Source of the DNA: Syntrophaceae bacterium UBA2280
GTDB lineage: Bacteria; Desulfobacterota; Syntrophia; Syntrophales; Smithellaceae
Length of the DNA stretch: 64,000 bases
NCBI GenBank assembly: GCA_002347685.1
Contig: DDWS01000066.1
Coordinates: forward strand, 245,863 to 309,862
Reading direction: 5' to 3'
Shown: piece by piece, positions 42,972 to 50,727 of the stretch
Numbering within the stretch: the first letter of the stretch is position 1
Layout: the number at the start of each line of letters is the position of its first letter
Notes under the pieces: generated by a model
Told to the model about the DNA's origin: nothing
The model's database searches: none
What the model saw: only the letters and a program-made list of their open reading frames with translations
Translations under genes and position numbers: made by a program

Positions 42972-43088
42972 ATCAATGATATATTACTGATTCTGCTGAT
43001 TATCGGGGGCTGGTTTTTTCTGCAGGTCTGGCTTTTGCCGAAAGACGAACTGCGGTACAGTTTGATCGGCCCGGAAACGACGACATAA
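42972..43088 (+). pseudogene. Broken small membrane protein gene after trx
   Basis: Eleven bases past an AAGGAG, the frame ATC-AAT-GAT reads (M)NDILLILLIIGGWFFLQVW, a single transmembrane helix. The expected ATG is ATC, so initiation is lost or non-standard. After residue ~17 the sequence switches to a copy of part of the neighbouring CRP-like gene (43020 onward), ending in ETTT-stop. It looks like a small membrane protein that belonged to the thioredoxin operon, truncated by rearrangement. Confidence 0.55.
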
Positions 43089-43336
43089 AACGCGCGGATC
43101 GTCTCTGCCCCGAGCTCGACGTGATCATCCCCGACAAGGCCGCGCGCTTCATTCGCTTCTGCGACGCGTTCACCATACTGCTTGTCACCTTCACGGATAT
43201 TCCCGGCTATATGCCCGGCACGGATGAGGAAATCATTCTTCCCCGGAATACGCGCAAAAGGAACATCGCGATTCTGGAGACAATGCAGGATAAAAAAAGC
43301 CAGACTCGAAAAAAGCATAATCATATATTTTTATAG
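43020..43336 (+). pseudogene. Mosaic pseudogene from crp-like and carboxyltransferase sequences
   Basis: Bases ~43020-43096 closely match 42268-42350 (inside the CRP-like gene, same strand). Bases 43097-43142 match 18815-18860 of the carboxyltransferase. After a deletion, 43143-43220 match ~19052-19130, and after a second deletion ~43228-43330 match ~19462-19570. The joins lie at short shared words (GACAAGGCCG at the first), suggesting deletion between direct repeats. Reading frame is kept across both carboxyltransferase joins, leaving a 71-codon frame from 43121 (IIPDKAARFIRFCDAF ... RNTRKRNIAILETMQDK). It is not functional as an enzyme. Confidence 0.8.
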
Positions 43337-43354
43337 GCTATAGGCGATGGGCGA
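43334..43354 (+). repeat. Heptamer array, TAGGCGA type
   Basis: Three in-phase heptamers TAGGCTA, TAGGCGA, TGGGCGA overlap the stop of the mosaic pseudogene. The parental carboxyltransferase gene also has a heptamer array 8 bp after its stop. Confidence 0.65.
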
Positions 43355-43427
43355 TGGATTGTCAGGCTGCTCAGAAAGGGGTTTAACGTTTGCATTGATT
43401 AGGCAGGGGCGATCGTCAGACCGCCCC

Positions 43428-43461
43428 CCTCAACATATCATGGGTCCACCGGATATGGAGG
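43428..43461 (+). promoter_or_regulatory. Enhancer-like double dyad, module A
   Basis: Plus-strand copy of the 34-bp element: CCTCAACATATCATGG, GT, CCACCGGATATGGAGG. It ends 97 bp before the -24 GG of the sigma-54 promoter at 43558 and has the same orientation as the DUF932 gene. It is the most degenerate of the five copies. Confidence 0.75.
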
Positions 43462-43557
43462 CCAGGCGAAATCTTTCATTGGCTGATCCTCCATCTCATT
43501 TAGCACAATGCCCTGTTCTCATAGGATAAAGTCAGCCTCTGACCCGTCTCCGGCGAT

Positions 43558-43574
43558 TGGCAGACTAATTGCAA
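43558..43574 (+). promoter_or_regulatory. Sigma-54 promoter, module A
   Basis: TTGGCAGACTAATTGCAA has GG at 43559-43560 and GC at 43571-43572 with exactly 10 bp between. Start of transcription is expected near 43584, giving a ~120-nt leader before the DUF932 ATG. Confidence 0.8.
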
Positions 43575-43702
43575 TTGCATTGGGTCGGACAGGATCGATG
43601 AGCCTTTTTACGCAAACATATAGAAAATTCGGTACTCACAAAACAGTATCCTGCGGGCTTCGCTTTCCTGTGCCAAAACTGACAATGCAAAAGGAGACCA
43701 GT

Positions 43703-44839
43703 ATGTCTAAGCACAATATTCCATCTGATTCGGATTCAGATGCGACTTTTATCGGGTGGCAAAGAAGTTTAAAAGATGATGATACCCCCCTCTTCAATAT
43801 CACCGCCACGGACCATCCGTTGTATCAATCCACAGTCACCGAGGCTACTTTGCGCAGGCTGCACCTGCAGGTTCCCAAGGCGACCTCCCCGTATCATGAT
43901 TCGGCTCCGGTCCCCTGGCATCTTGCGGGGATCGAATTAAATCACCCCGGGACCGCAAAAAGCGCCATAAAAATGGCCGGACTGGATTACACCGTTTTGA
44001 AGAAACCGGGAAAGGCGGAACCTGGATTGAAGGATTCTGCCTGTGCAATCGTGAGAGCAGATACCGGTGAAGTCCTGGGCTCCGTCAAAGCTAGTTATGA
44101 ACCTGTTCAGAACATGGATGCTTTCGAATTCTTTGATGCTTTGGTTGCTGAAGGCGAAGCAACATACGAGACAGCCGGCTTTTTGGGCAAAGGCGAATGC
44201 ATCTGGATCCTGGCGAAACTTCCCGGTTATATGAAAGTCCGGGGCAACGACATCGTTAACAAATATCTCCTGCTCACCAACAGTCATGATGGCCGCTCAC
44301 AGGTTGGAGTGAGACTCACACCCATCCGTGCCGTCTGCAATAATACTCTGACGTCTGCATTGCAGGGCGCGGGAGACATTTCAATCCGTCACGCGCCGAA
44401 CACAATTAAATACTACGAGCAGGCCTTCACCATTCTCGGATTGTCAAATTCGTTATACGAACAACTCCATGTTAAGTTCAACGGTATGGCAGCCAGGAAG
44501 ATCACACAGGCGCAATTGCGGGAATATGTTCAGGCGCTGATTCCGGATAATGAAGAGAAGGAAAACAAGGCTAAAACAGAAAAAATCCGCCAAATCATGC
44601 TTCATTTGTATGATTCCGGCCAGGGCGCGGATCTCGCACGAGGAACGGTGTGGGGGGCTTTCAACAGTGTAGCCGAATATGCGGATCACCTGATGTTGGG
44701 CGAAAATCCAACCACACGCCTGAATTCAATCTGGTTTGGGCATGCGGAAAAATTAAAGTCTAAGGCTTTCCTGCTAGCCGAAAAACTGATGGGGTATGAA
44801 CCTGTGATCCGGGCAAGCAACAAAGCCGTCGTGTTTTGA
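43703..44839 (+). CDS. DUF932 protein (phage/plasmid-like, TIGR03299 type)
   Basis: A 378 aa soluble protein of the DUF932 family found on phages, plasmids and chromosomes; function unknown. Characteristic blocks are SYEPVQNMDAFEFFDALV, GFLGKGECIWILAKLPG, DIVNKYLLLTNSHDG and TPIRAVCNNTL. The ATG is chosen for AAAGGAG 8 nt upstream; the frame is open a further 195 bp through the sigma-54 promoter, which rules out earlier starts. It is the only plus-strand member of the sigma-54 regulon seen here. Confidence 0.8.
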   Translation: MSKHNIPSDSDSDATFIGWQRSLKDDDTPLFNITATDHPLYQSTVTEATLRRLHLQVPKATSPYHDSAPVPWHLAGIELNHPGTAKSAIKMAGLDYTVLKKPGKAEPGLKDSACAIVRADTGEVLGSVKASYEPVQNMDAFEFFDALVAEGEATYETAGFLGKGECIWILAKLPGYMKVRGNDIVNKYLLLTNSHDGRSQVGVRLTPIRAVCNNTLTSALQGAGDISIRHAPNTIKYYEQAFTILGLSNSLYEQLHVKFNGMAARKITQAQLREYVQALIPDNEEKENKAKTEKIRQIMLHLYDSGQGADLARGTVWGAFNSVAEYADHLMLGENPTTRLNSIWFGHAEKLKSKAFLLAEKLMGYEPVIRASNKAVVF

Positions 44840-44877
44840 CACCGGTTTGCACCCCCCCCGGATTTCTTTAGAAAGAT

Positions 44878-45648
44878 TCAGTTAAAGGCGGACGCGACTT
44901 TTTTAGCGACCCTGACTTTGACACATGGGTCTGTCTGATCTTGTTCAAGCAGTCTGTATTCCGTTTTTCGACAAAATAATCGCCATCGGTCAAATCGTAT
45001 CATGTAGGGTTTAAATTCATTTTTTTGAGCATTTTTCAGGGATGTTTCATTTGTTTTCTTAATATAGCCCAGCGCCCATTTTGCACCCATTGCGGCCCCT
45101 TTTTCAGCAAACTTTAAACTTCTCCATACCTGGATGCCCAAACCCCGGTATTTTTCCAGGGTAAACACAAACTCAAACAGCAGTTCATGGGTTGACAAAG
45201 GCTTCACTGCACCTTTGAAAAATGATTGGATTTTTTCATTGCTGCGGGAATCAATGAGCCAAGCTAAATGGCAAGGCTCATCCTTGACGGTTACAGCGAC
45301 ATAGGGTGTTTGAATCCCTGAATTAATCATATTTAAAATGCGTACCCTCTCCCATAGCTCCGGGATCGTTAATATCCGCTCGTGGATATTGATAAGCGCG
45401 GGAATGTCATCCGCGCGCAGTTCGCGCAAAGAAAGGCTTATACGGGGCAGTGGCACCTGAACACGCACGGACAGATTCCGGCGGAGAATATAGTAAATTG
45501 TATTGGAATAGAAACGACGCTTCACCTCAAGCAGTACCAGTAACGCAATTTTACATGCATTGACTGCGGCAGAAGGCGTGAACCTAAAAATGGACAATAC
45601 TGAAACTCCGTCAGGTATATTTTTCATATTTTTTCGATACCCGTTCAT
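44878..45648 (-). CDS. GNAT-like acetyltransferase
   Basis: A 256 aa protein. LSLRELRADDIPALINIHERIL and the later FVFTLEKYRGLGIQVWRSL (motif A-like R/Q-x-x-G-x-G/A region, here KYRGLGIQVW) suggest a GNAT fold, with an N-terminal extension of about 65 residues. The substrate is unknown. No clear ribosome-binding site precedes the first Met; a second Met seven codons in is possible. It is the last gene of the minus-strand run from module B, if transcription reaches it. Confidence 0.55.
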   Translation of the reverse strand: MNGYRKNMKNIPDGVSVLSIFRFTPSAAVNACKIALLVLLEVKRRFYSNTIYYILRRNLSVRVQVPLPRISLSLRELRADDIPALINIHERILTIPELWERVRILNMINSGIQTPYVAVTVKDEPCHLAWLIDSRSNEKIQSFFKGAVKPLSTHELLFEFVFTLEKYRGLGIQVWRSLKFAEKGAAMGAKWALGYIKKTNETSLKNAQKNEFKPYMIRFDRWRLFCRKTEYRLLEQDQTDPCVKVRVAKKVASAFN

Positions 45649-45739
45649 GTATTCTATTTAAAACATGAACTTAACCGTGTCTATCCTTTCAGGGTACTAT
45701 GTTCCTGACTTTGAATGCCGGGTCCATCAACGGTTGTCT

Positions 45740-45892
45740 TCAGACATTTCCCGGCGCTCTGAATAATATTGTCCACACGGCAAAAGCAATCATCAACACA
45801 GCGCCGGAAATGGCCATAAGGAACAATATCTTAGCGACAATATCCGTCATACCTTCGTCGACTTTGGTTTCACGAAACATGTTTTCAATCAT
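45740..45892 (-). CDS. Small single-span membrane protein, 50 aa
   Basis: Translates as MIENMFRETKVDEGMTDIVA followed by a helix KILFLMAISGAVLMIAFAVW and a short tail ending APGNV. AAAGGAGGGCATC in front of the ATG is a strong ribosome-binding site. One transmembrane segment with a soluble N-terminus. No family recognised. Confidence 0.7.
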   Translation of the reverse strand: MIENMFRETKVDEGMTDIVAKILFLMAISGAVLMIAFAVWTILFRAPGNV

Positions 45893-45967
45893 GATGCCCT
45901 CCTTTCGGCGTACCGCGGTCTCACAGGACTCCGGAAGATTGCCCGACTTACGTTATCCCTGATTTCA

Positions 45968-46261
45968 CTACGGCATCAGCGCCACATCATGCCGGCCTGT
46001 TTCCGCAGGATCGTTTACGGATCCGCTTCCTTCCGGTGAACCGCGGTCCTTTTGCCATTCCTGACGGGTCTGCTGCGTTTTGAATAATTCACCAAACATC
46101 TGTCCGCGATTCTCGCTTGATGATGATTGCAAATAAAGAAAAAATACCGCCCCGAGAAACACGAATATGGAGAGCAGGGATGCCACAATCGTGACCAGGA
46201 GGCTCGCCATCGGTGATTTGACGGCCTGTATCGGAAATGGATGGTATTGTACTCTTGTCAT
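45968..46261 (-). CDS. Small membrane protein, 97 aa
   Basis: A short N-terminus, one strongly hydrophobic helix (SLLVTIVASLLSIFVFLGAV, about residues 20-40) and a hydrophilic, charged C-terminal half. No family recognised. It lies between the small 50-aa membrane protein and the OMP gene, in the same orientation. Confidence 0.55.
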   Translation of the reverse strand: MTRVQYHPFPIQAVKSPMASLLVTIVASLLSIFVFLGAVFFLYLQSSSSENRGQMFGELFKTQQTRQEWQKDRGSPEGSGSVNDPAETGRHDVALMP

Positions 46262-46404
46262 GATCTGCCGGCCTGATGTCTTTATCTTAATGAATCAAGA
46301 TAGCGTTTCTGTCGATCCAACAAGGCGGGAATGATGATCCCCGGCCCGTCAGCCGCGACGGTGACCCTGTTTTCAACTCCCGGTTCAGACGCCGGAATCA
46401 CGAC

Positions 46405-47016
46405 CTATTGTTTAGCGTCAGGCGCACGCGTCTTTTCCGGCATCGATTCATCGCGAGTACCATTAGTCTTTCCTGCGCCGCCAAAAGAGAAAGACACACC
46501 CATCGTAAATTCCAGATCCTTCATGCTGTTGTCAAAAACATAGATCCGGCGGACATCGGCACGCAGGGCAAGCCAGTCAGTGAAGAAAAACTTCAAACCG
46601 GCGCCGCAGTCAACGGCAAAAGCGTTTCTGTCGGAAACCGTCGCGGGATAATCCACAATCTGACCGCCAAAACCCGCGAAGATAAACGGAACAAGCCGGC
46701 CATCCGGAAGCAGATTGAAAACGCCGTCCAGTCTGTAATTCACCACACGGGTTGTCCGGGAATCCGGGACATACAGGTCATACTCGGTGGAAATATACTC
46801 ACCTGACGCTTCCATCCCGAAGTACTTTGTGAAATTGTATCCCAGGCTGATTCCTTTCACCGGAGCAGTGGCAAGCTTCTGGTCGTTGTCGAACAGATAG
46901 CCGCCGAGGTAAGGCGTCACAGAGAATGTACCAGGTTTCACCTGCGCAGACACAACGCTGCACAAAAGGAGGATGAGGCCTATTCCGATGACACAGCTAA
47001 ACAATTTGCGCAACAT
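46405..47016 (-). CDS. Outer-membrane beta-barrel protein (OmpA N-domain-like)
   Basis: A 203 aa porin-like protein: a signal peptide to about residue 24 (LLCSVVSAQ), then alternating amphipathic strands (SVTPYLGGYLFDND, KGISLGYNFTKYFGMEASGEY, AFAVDCGAGLKFFFTDWLAL, LEFTMGVSFSFGG) giving an eight-stranded barrel. It lacks an OmpA C-terminal peptidoglycan domain, ending in a short charged tail. AAGGAGG precedes the ATG. It belongs to the envelope-stress cluster downstream of module B. Confidence 0.75.
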   Translation of the reverse strand: MLRKLFSCVIGIGLILLLCSVVSAQVKPGTFSVTPYLGGYLFDNDQKLATAPVKGISLGYNFTKYFGMEASGEYISTEYDLYVPDSRTTRVVNYRLDGVFNLLPDGRLVPFIFAGFGGQIVDYPATVSDRNAFAVDCGAGLKFFFTDWLALRADVRRIYVFDNSMKDLEFTMGVSFSFGGAGKTNGTRDESMPEKTRAPDAKQ

Positions 47017-47031
47017 GAACCCTCCTTGTTC

Positions 47032-47181
47032 CTAAATGGGCCTTCGCCCTTGAATGATCCTCACCAGCACAATAATGACGGCAATGACCAGCAGGATATG
47101 GATAAAATTGCCCACCGTATAGCCTGTCACCAGTCCAAGCGCCCACAAAACCAGGAGCACCACCGCGATAGTCCACAACAT
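47032..47181 (-). CDS. lmo0937-type small membrane protein, 49 aa
   Basis: MLWTIAVVLLVLWALGLVTG and VIIVLVRIIQGRRPI give two hydrophobic helices with an intervening YTVGNFIHILL, the pattern of the lmo0937 family. AGGAGAATCCT precedes the ATG. Function unknown; these proteins are commonly stress-induced. It lies 15 bp upstream of the OMP gene. Confidence 0.8.
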   Translation of the reverse strand: MLWTIAVVLLVLWALGLVTGYTVGNFIHILLVIAVIIVLVRIIQGRRPI

Positions 47182-47272
47182 AGGATTCTCCTTTCTGATT
47201 GCACAGATTCCCTGCCGGACAGGGTAAGAGCCACACGGCCGGCAGGGAACCTGCGTTCTTTCTGATGTCGGA

Positions 47273-48028
47273 CTATTCGATAGTCATCCGGTTATTGACC
47301 GACTTTACACCGTTTACGTCGTTGGCGTATTTCGCGGCCAGATCCTTTTCGGCTGCGTTTCTCGCCTTGCCGGTTAACGTCACCACACCGTTCTTCGTGG
47401 TGATCGACGTTTTGAGGCCACTGGTCGAGCGATGATACAAAAGCGACGTCTTCACCTGAGCGGTAATGGAAGCGTCGTCAATCTTTGCCATGGTCGTTTG
47501 CTTCTTTTTCGGGCTTTTTCCCACGGTCATCATGTTGTTGACGCTTTTGACACCTTCGATATCACTGGCATATTCGGCTGTCAGATCCTTCTCGGCCTTG
47601 TTATCGGCTTCTCCCTTAAGGGTGACAACACCGTCTTTGGTGCTCACTTCCGTCATGGCGCTCACATTGCGATGAAACAAGAGGGCCGTTTTCACCTTGG
47701 CTGTAAGCCACGCATCCGATCTTTCAGCGGGCTGTTCCCCTTTGATTTCCAACTGGTTGTCTACGCTTTTTACCCCGGAAATATTTACCGCGGTCTCATT
47801 GGCCAATGATTTGTGATATTCGTTACCTACGGTTCCCGTTAAGGTGACAACGCCATCGTTGGACTTGACCTTGACGTCATCATCTTTAAGATACGTTTTA
47901 AACACATAGGTATTTTTGACAGCGGATTCGATGCGGTCATCGGCCTGGGATGCAAACGCGGGGATGCTTAGCGCAAGCATAACTATTGCCGCCACCATTA
48001 CAACTACGACTCTGGACATTTTTTTCAT
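47273..48028 (-). CDS. Periplasmic protein with three BON domains
   Basis: A 251 aa OsmY-like protein: a signal peptide ending IPAFA, then three BON domains (about residues 28-95, 105-172, 182-250). Each has the VKSxDGVVTLTGxV and GVKSVxNxLxI pattern. BON proteins bind envelope phospholipids and protect against osmotic stress. The start is set at the Met preceded by AAGGAGAATGTACCC; the frame is open 105 bp further up without support. The gene lies in the module B run of envelope genes. Confidence 0.88.
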   Translation of the reverse strand: MKKMSRVVVVMVAAIVMLALSIPAFASQADDRIESAVKNTYVFKTYLKDDDVKVKSNDGVVTLTGTVGNEYHKSLANETAVNISGVKSVDNQLEIKGEQPAERSDAWLTAKVKTALLFHRNVSAMTEVSTKDGVVTLKGEADNKAEKDLTAEYASDIEGVKSVNNMMTVGKSPKKKQTTMAKIDDASITAQVKTSLLYHRSTSGLKTSITTKNGVVTLTGKARNAAEKDLAAKYANDVNGVKSVNNRMTIE

Positions 48029-48133
48029 GGGTACATTCTCCTTTTGTGGTTGTTCCTGTTGTTGTTCGAGCTTGTTCACCCCCAAAGGATTCAGGCCTTT
48101 CGGAGTCTTCTTGATACGAAATTCACAAGTCAA

Positions 48134-48226
48134 TCAGCGGATTAACTCGAGTATGCCGATGACAATGAGGTAGACGGTAGCGACACAACTCAATATCGGA
48201 ATATCGTCCTTGGTGCCGGAATCCAT
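48134..48226 (-). CDS. 30-aa membrane peptide, DUF3096-like tail
   Basis: MDSGTKDDIPILSCVATVYL then IVIGILELIR. The last 15 residues nearly repeat the C-terminus of the DUF3096 protein at 50593 (YLIVIGILGLIR). AAGGAGGAGTCCC lies in front of the ATG. It is either a truncated paralogue or a genuine tiny membrane protein. Confidence 0.6.
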   Translation of the reverse strand: MDSGTKDDIPILSCVATVYLIVIGILELIR

Positions 48227-48243
48227 GGGACTCCTCCTTCCTT

Positions 48244-48558
48244 CTATTTCACGATCAGATCATTCTTGACGGATGTTACCCCCTTGACGTTCTTTGCGAT
48301 TTCATTCGCTTTGTCGACGGCCTGCTGGGAATTAACGAAACCGCTTAATTGAACGGTGCCCTTGTAGGTTTCAACACTGATTTTGAACGACTTTAGCAAA
48401 TCATCCGAGGCAAGCATCGATTTTACCTTGGTCGTGATCACCGAGTCGTCAACGTATTCACCCGGACTCGACTGCGTGCGCGTTGATGCACATGCCGCAA
48501 TGACGGCGATGAGCATGAAAATAACCAGTATGCTGGCAAAGACATTGTTCTTTTTCAT
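48244..48558 (-). CDS. BON-domain lipoprotein
   Basis: A 104 aa lipoprotein: signal peptide with lipobox IAVIAAC (Cys at about residue 22), then one BON domain (DDSVITTKVKSML ... YKGTVQLSGFVNS ... VKGVTSVKNDLIV). It resembles periplasmic osmotic-stress proteins. The start is chosen at the Met preceded by AAAGGAG; 13 extra codons upstream are unsupported. Confidence 0.85.
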   Translation of the reverse strand: MKKNNVFASILVIFMLIAVIAACASTRTQSSPGEYVDDSVITTKVKSMLASDDLLKSFKISVETYKGTVQLSGFVNSQQAVDKANEIAKNVKGVTSVKNDLIVK

Positions 48559-48577
48559 TATAATGACTCCTTTCCGT

Positions 48578-48769
48578 TTATAATGACTGTGACACATTTT
48601 CTCCTTGGTGCATGTGCATCAACCGCCGGTTCTGCAGAATGACCGGATCAATAATATCCCCGCAGAACAGACACTTCCAACCCCAAAACTGCTCATCCCG
48701 ACCATAAAATTTTTCATAAGTCACGGCACCCCTGCAACGAGGACATTTTTTAAAAGACAGCTCTTCCAT
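48578..48769 (-). CDS. Small zinc-ribbon protein, 63 aa
   Basis: Two CxxC knuckles, KCPRCRG (residues 8-14) and KCLFCGD (32-38), with 20 residues between, should bind one zinc. No other domain. It is the first gene after the module B sigma-54 promoter (leader about 165 nt). It could bind nucleic acid or act as an adaptor; function unknown. Confidence 0.7.
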   Translation of the reverse strand: MEELSFKKCPRCRGAVTYEKFYGRDEQFWGWKCLFCGDIIDPVILQNRRLMHMHQGENVSQSL

Positions 48770-48944
48770 CAGGTTTCCTCCATTTCCAAAGCACTTAAAT
48801 CGTGGCAGAATATGCGTTCATGAGGTTCCGCAAGAAAATGTTTCCCGCACCCCAAAGACCCAGGCATTTTCTGACGGCATGTGGTTTACAACATCATCTC
48901 CATTGCCCATTTTATTCGCAGATTGAAAGAATCACTTTCCTGTT

Positions 48945-48963
48945 ATAGCAAGGAGCCTGCCAA
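48945..48963 (-). promoter_or_regulatory. Sigma-54 promoter, module B
   Basis: On the minus strand TTGGCAGGCTCCTTGCTAT. GG pairs with plus 48960-48961 and GC with 48948-48949, exactly 10 bp apart. Start near 48936, upstream of the zinc-ribbon/BON/OMP run. Confidence 0.85.
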
Positions 48964-49053
48964 GGGTAAAAGGAAGGGGAGATGACTTGATTAATTGCGT
49001 AATAACATAGTGTTGAGTATCCAGAAGGAGATTGCCACGCGGCTCAATCCCGA

Positions 49054-49617
49054 TCATTTAGCCTCCATATTTGGTGGCGCCTCAATATGCTGAGGGATAC
49101 TTTCAGGCCAAGTGACCTGCCGGGTGTTTATTACATCAGGATGTCTGTCAATCCTTAACATTGCTCTGGACTTCTTCCTTCTGACCATGACGCCAGCCCC
49201 TAACAGCGCTAAGCCAAAAAGAAGTATCACAGCAAGGTCAGGAAGAAAAATAACCCGGGCCGTCATGGGAAAACCGGCTGCCTCCCCGGCACTACGGTTT
49301 GCGTTGAAATAGTCAAAGCCAGTACGACCATCAAAACCGTCACTGTGCAAAAAACCAGTCGAGTTCAGAGTCAGCGTGTGAGGGATACTGCTGACGATTT
49401 TGACATCCGTTGCATCATAGGGATGAATCCCACCGGCTTTCAACCTGCCGGCCTCGACGCGCGGATCCGGGCCAGACGCTGTTGTTTGGCCGGAAGATAC
49501 CTCAATCTGCAGGAATGTTCCGCTAAACGAAGCAGCGCTGTTGATCGGAGTGGCCATAGCGCTTATAGTAATCAGGCCGATCAATACCATCACCAGACAG
49601 CACACTCGAATTTTCAT
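49054..49617 (-). CDS. Exported protein with PEP-CTERM-like anchor
   Basis: A 187 aa protein: signal peptide (VCCLVMVLIGLITISAMA), an extracellular domain of about 90 residues, then LPDLAVILLFGLALLGAGVM and VRRKKSR. That is the hydrophobic helix plus basic tail of a PEP-CTERM sorting signal, except that the PEP triplet reads PDL. The last ~14 codons (PQHIEAPPNMEAK) are the translated enhancer element of module B, so the natural end may have been lost or extended. It is the last gene of the module C run. Confidence 0.6.
   Translation of the reverse strand: MKIRVCCLVMVLIGLITISAMATPINSAASFSGTFLQIEVSSGQTTASGPDPRVEAGRLKAGGIHPYDATDVKIVSSIPHTLTLNSTGFLHSDGFDGRTGFDYFNANRSAGEAAGFPMTARVIFLPDLAVILLFGLALLGAGVMVRRKKSRAMLRIDRHPDVINTRQVTWPESIPQHIEAPPNMEAK
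49062..49095 (-). promoter_or_regulatory. Enhancer-like double dyad, module B
   Basis: Minus-strand reading: CCTCAGCATATTGAGG, CG, CCACCAAATATGGAGG. It lies 101 bp upstream of the module B -24 element and overlaps the 3' end of the PEP-CTERM-like gene. Confidence 0.85.
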
Positions 49618-49718
49618 GTCTGTTCCCCCTGATACGTATTCACGGGCATGAATGACCACATCTGAATGGACTGGCCTGTCTGCCGGTGATGGAGAATCCC
49701 GGGGTTTCATTCTATGAC

Positions 49719-50051
49719 TCAATGTCCCATAGAACCGTCGGGATGTTTTTCTTCTCCATGAACCAGTATTTCCTTCGTCTTCTGGCGTGCCTCCGAAAAA
49801 TGCCGATCAACATCCTTCTTTAACTCTGTCGCCTGATGCAGGCCCTCATTCATGATCTGACTGGCTTTTGTTCCGACATCCTTTAATAATTCCTTTGAAT
49901 CTTTCAGGCCCGCGCTCCCTTTCTCTCTGATCTCGGCCCTCAGTTCTTTTCCGGATTTCGGTGCGAATAAAATGCCCGCCACTGCGCCTATGGCGCCTCC
50001 GATTAATAACCCGATGAATAAACGGCCATGCGGTAAATTGTGCTCTGTCAT
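49719..50051 (-). CDS. YtxH-domain protein
   Basis: A 110 aa protein: a membrane-associated Gly/Ala helix FIGLLIGGAIGAVAGILFAP followed by a charged helical region (KELRAEIREKGSAGLKDSKE onward), the YtxH/GvpP-like pattern. These are general-stress proteins of unknown mechanism. AAAGGGAG lies upstream of the ATG. It sits between uspA and the PEP-CTERM-like gene in the module C operon. Confidence 0.85.
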   Translation of the reverse strand: MTEHNLPHGRLFIGLLIGGAIGAVAGILFAPKSGKELRAEIREKGSAGLKDSKELLKDVGTKASQIMNEGLHQATELKKDVDRHFSEARQKTKEILVHGEEKHPDGSMGH

Positions 50052-50100
50052 GATAATTTCTCCCTTTCTTTTTGCTTTTCGGGCATGCGCCCGGTTTCTG

Positions 50101-50550
50101 TCAGCCCCTCACGATGAGAACGGGCACGCTTTTATCATGGTGAATAACACCATAGGAAACACTGCCAAGGACGGTTGCGGAAAGCGCGCTTCGACCATGG
50201 GAACCCATGACAATAAGATTTGCCCTGGATTTCCTCGCCTCCTTCACGATCGTCACCACAGGATGCCCCTTCTTTATCGAAATCGCCGAGGGGACACCGC
50301 TTTTATCGCAAAGCTTCTTTACAGCTCCCGCATACCCTTCGGCCGCTTCCTTCAGATAATCCTCGATAGGCACGGCGTTTTGCCTGGTCGTTTTCGATGC
50401 GGGAGCTGTCTGCGCGATGAATGATCGCTCTTCAATAACGCTCAAGATGACCACATCGGCTTTTAACTGTTTTGCGAGATCAACGGCATACAACGCAGCT
50501 TTTTGAGCTTTGGCTGATCCGTCTGTCGGCACGAGAATTTTAGAAATCAC
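50101..50550 (-). CDS. Universal stress protein
   Basis: A 149 aa UspA-family protein. ILVPTDGSAKAQKAALYAV is the N-terminal strand-loop, and GSHGRSALSATVLGSVSYGV carries the ATP-binding G-x2-G-x9-G(S/T). It is probably a nucleotide-binding stress protein. The start is a GTG six bases after AAAGGAG; the frame is open upstream without support. It is the third gene of the module C run. Confidence 0.9.
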   Translation of the reverse strand: MISKILVPTDGSAKAQKAALYAVDLAKQLKADVVILSVIEERSFIAQTAPASKTTRQNAVPIEDYLKEAAEGYAGAVKKLCDKSGVPSAISIKKGHPVVTIVKEARKSRANLIVMGSHGRSALSATVLGSVSYGVIHHDKSVPVLIVRG

Positions 50551-50592
50551 ACAGTCTCCTTTGATTTGATGATCATAAGGCAGCAAGGCATT

Positions 50593-50727
50593 TCAGCGGA
50601 TCAAACCAAGAATGCCAATGACAATGAGGTAGATGGCAACGATATAATTTAACAGTTTCGGGAAGATGAATATTAATATTCCCGCAATGAGAGAAACCAC
50701 CGGCTGTGGCGATATCGCAATCTGCAT
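50593..50727 (-). CDS. DUF3096 small membrane protein, 44 aa
   Basis: MQIAISPQPVVSLIAGILIF then IFPKLLNYIVAIYLIVIGIL and a short tail, matching DUF3096: two transmembrane helices with the conserved ISPQP start. AAAGGAGGCC precedes the ATG. It belongs to the module C operon, with a truncated relative at 48134. Confidence 0.88.
   Translation of the reverse strand: MQIAISPQPVVSLIAGILIFIFPKLLNYIVAIYLIVIGILGLIR

Noticed and set aside
42950..43324. A 124-codon minus-strand frame
   Set aside because: Antisense of the mosaic pseudogene; its resemblance to frames opposite the carboxyltransferase gene is only because the sequence was copied.
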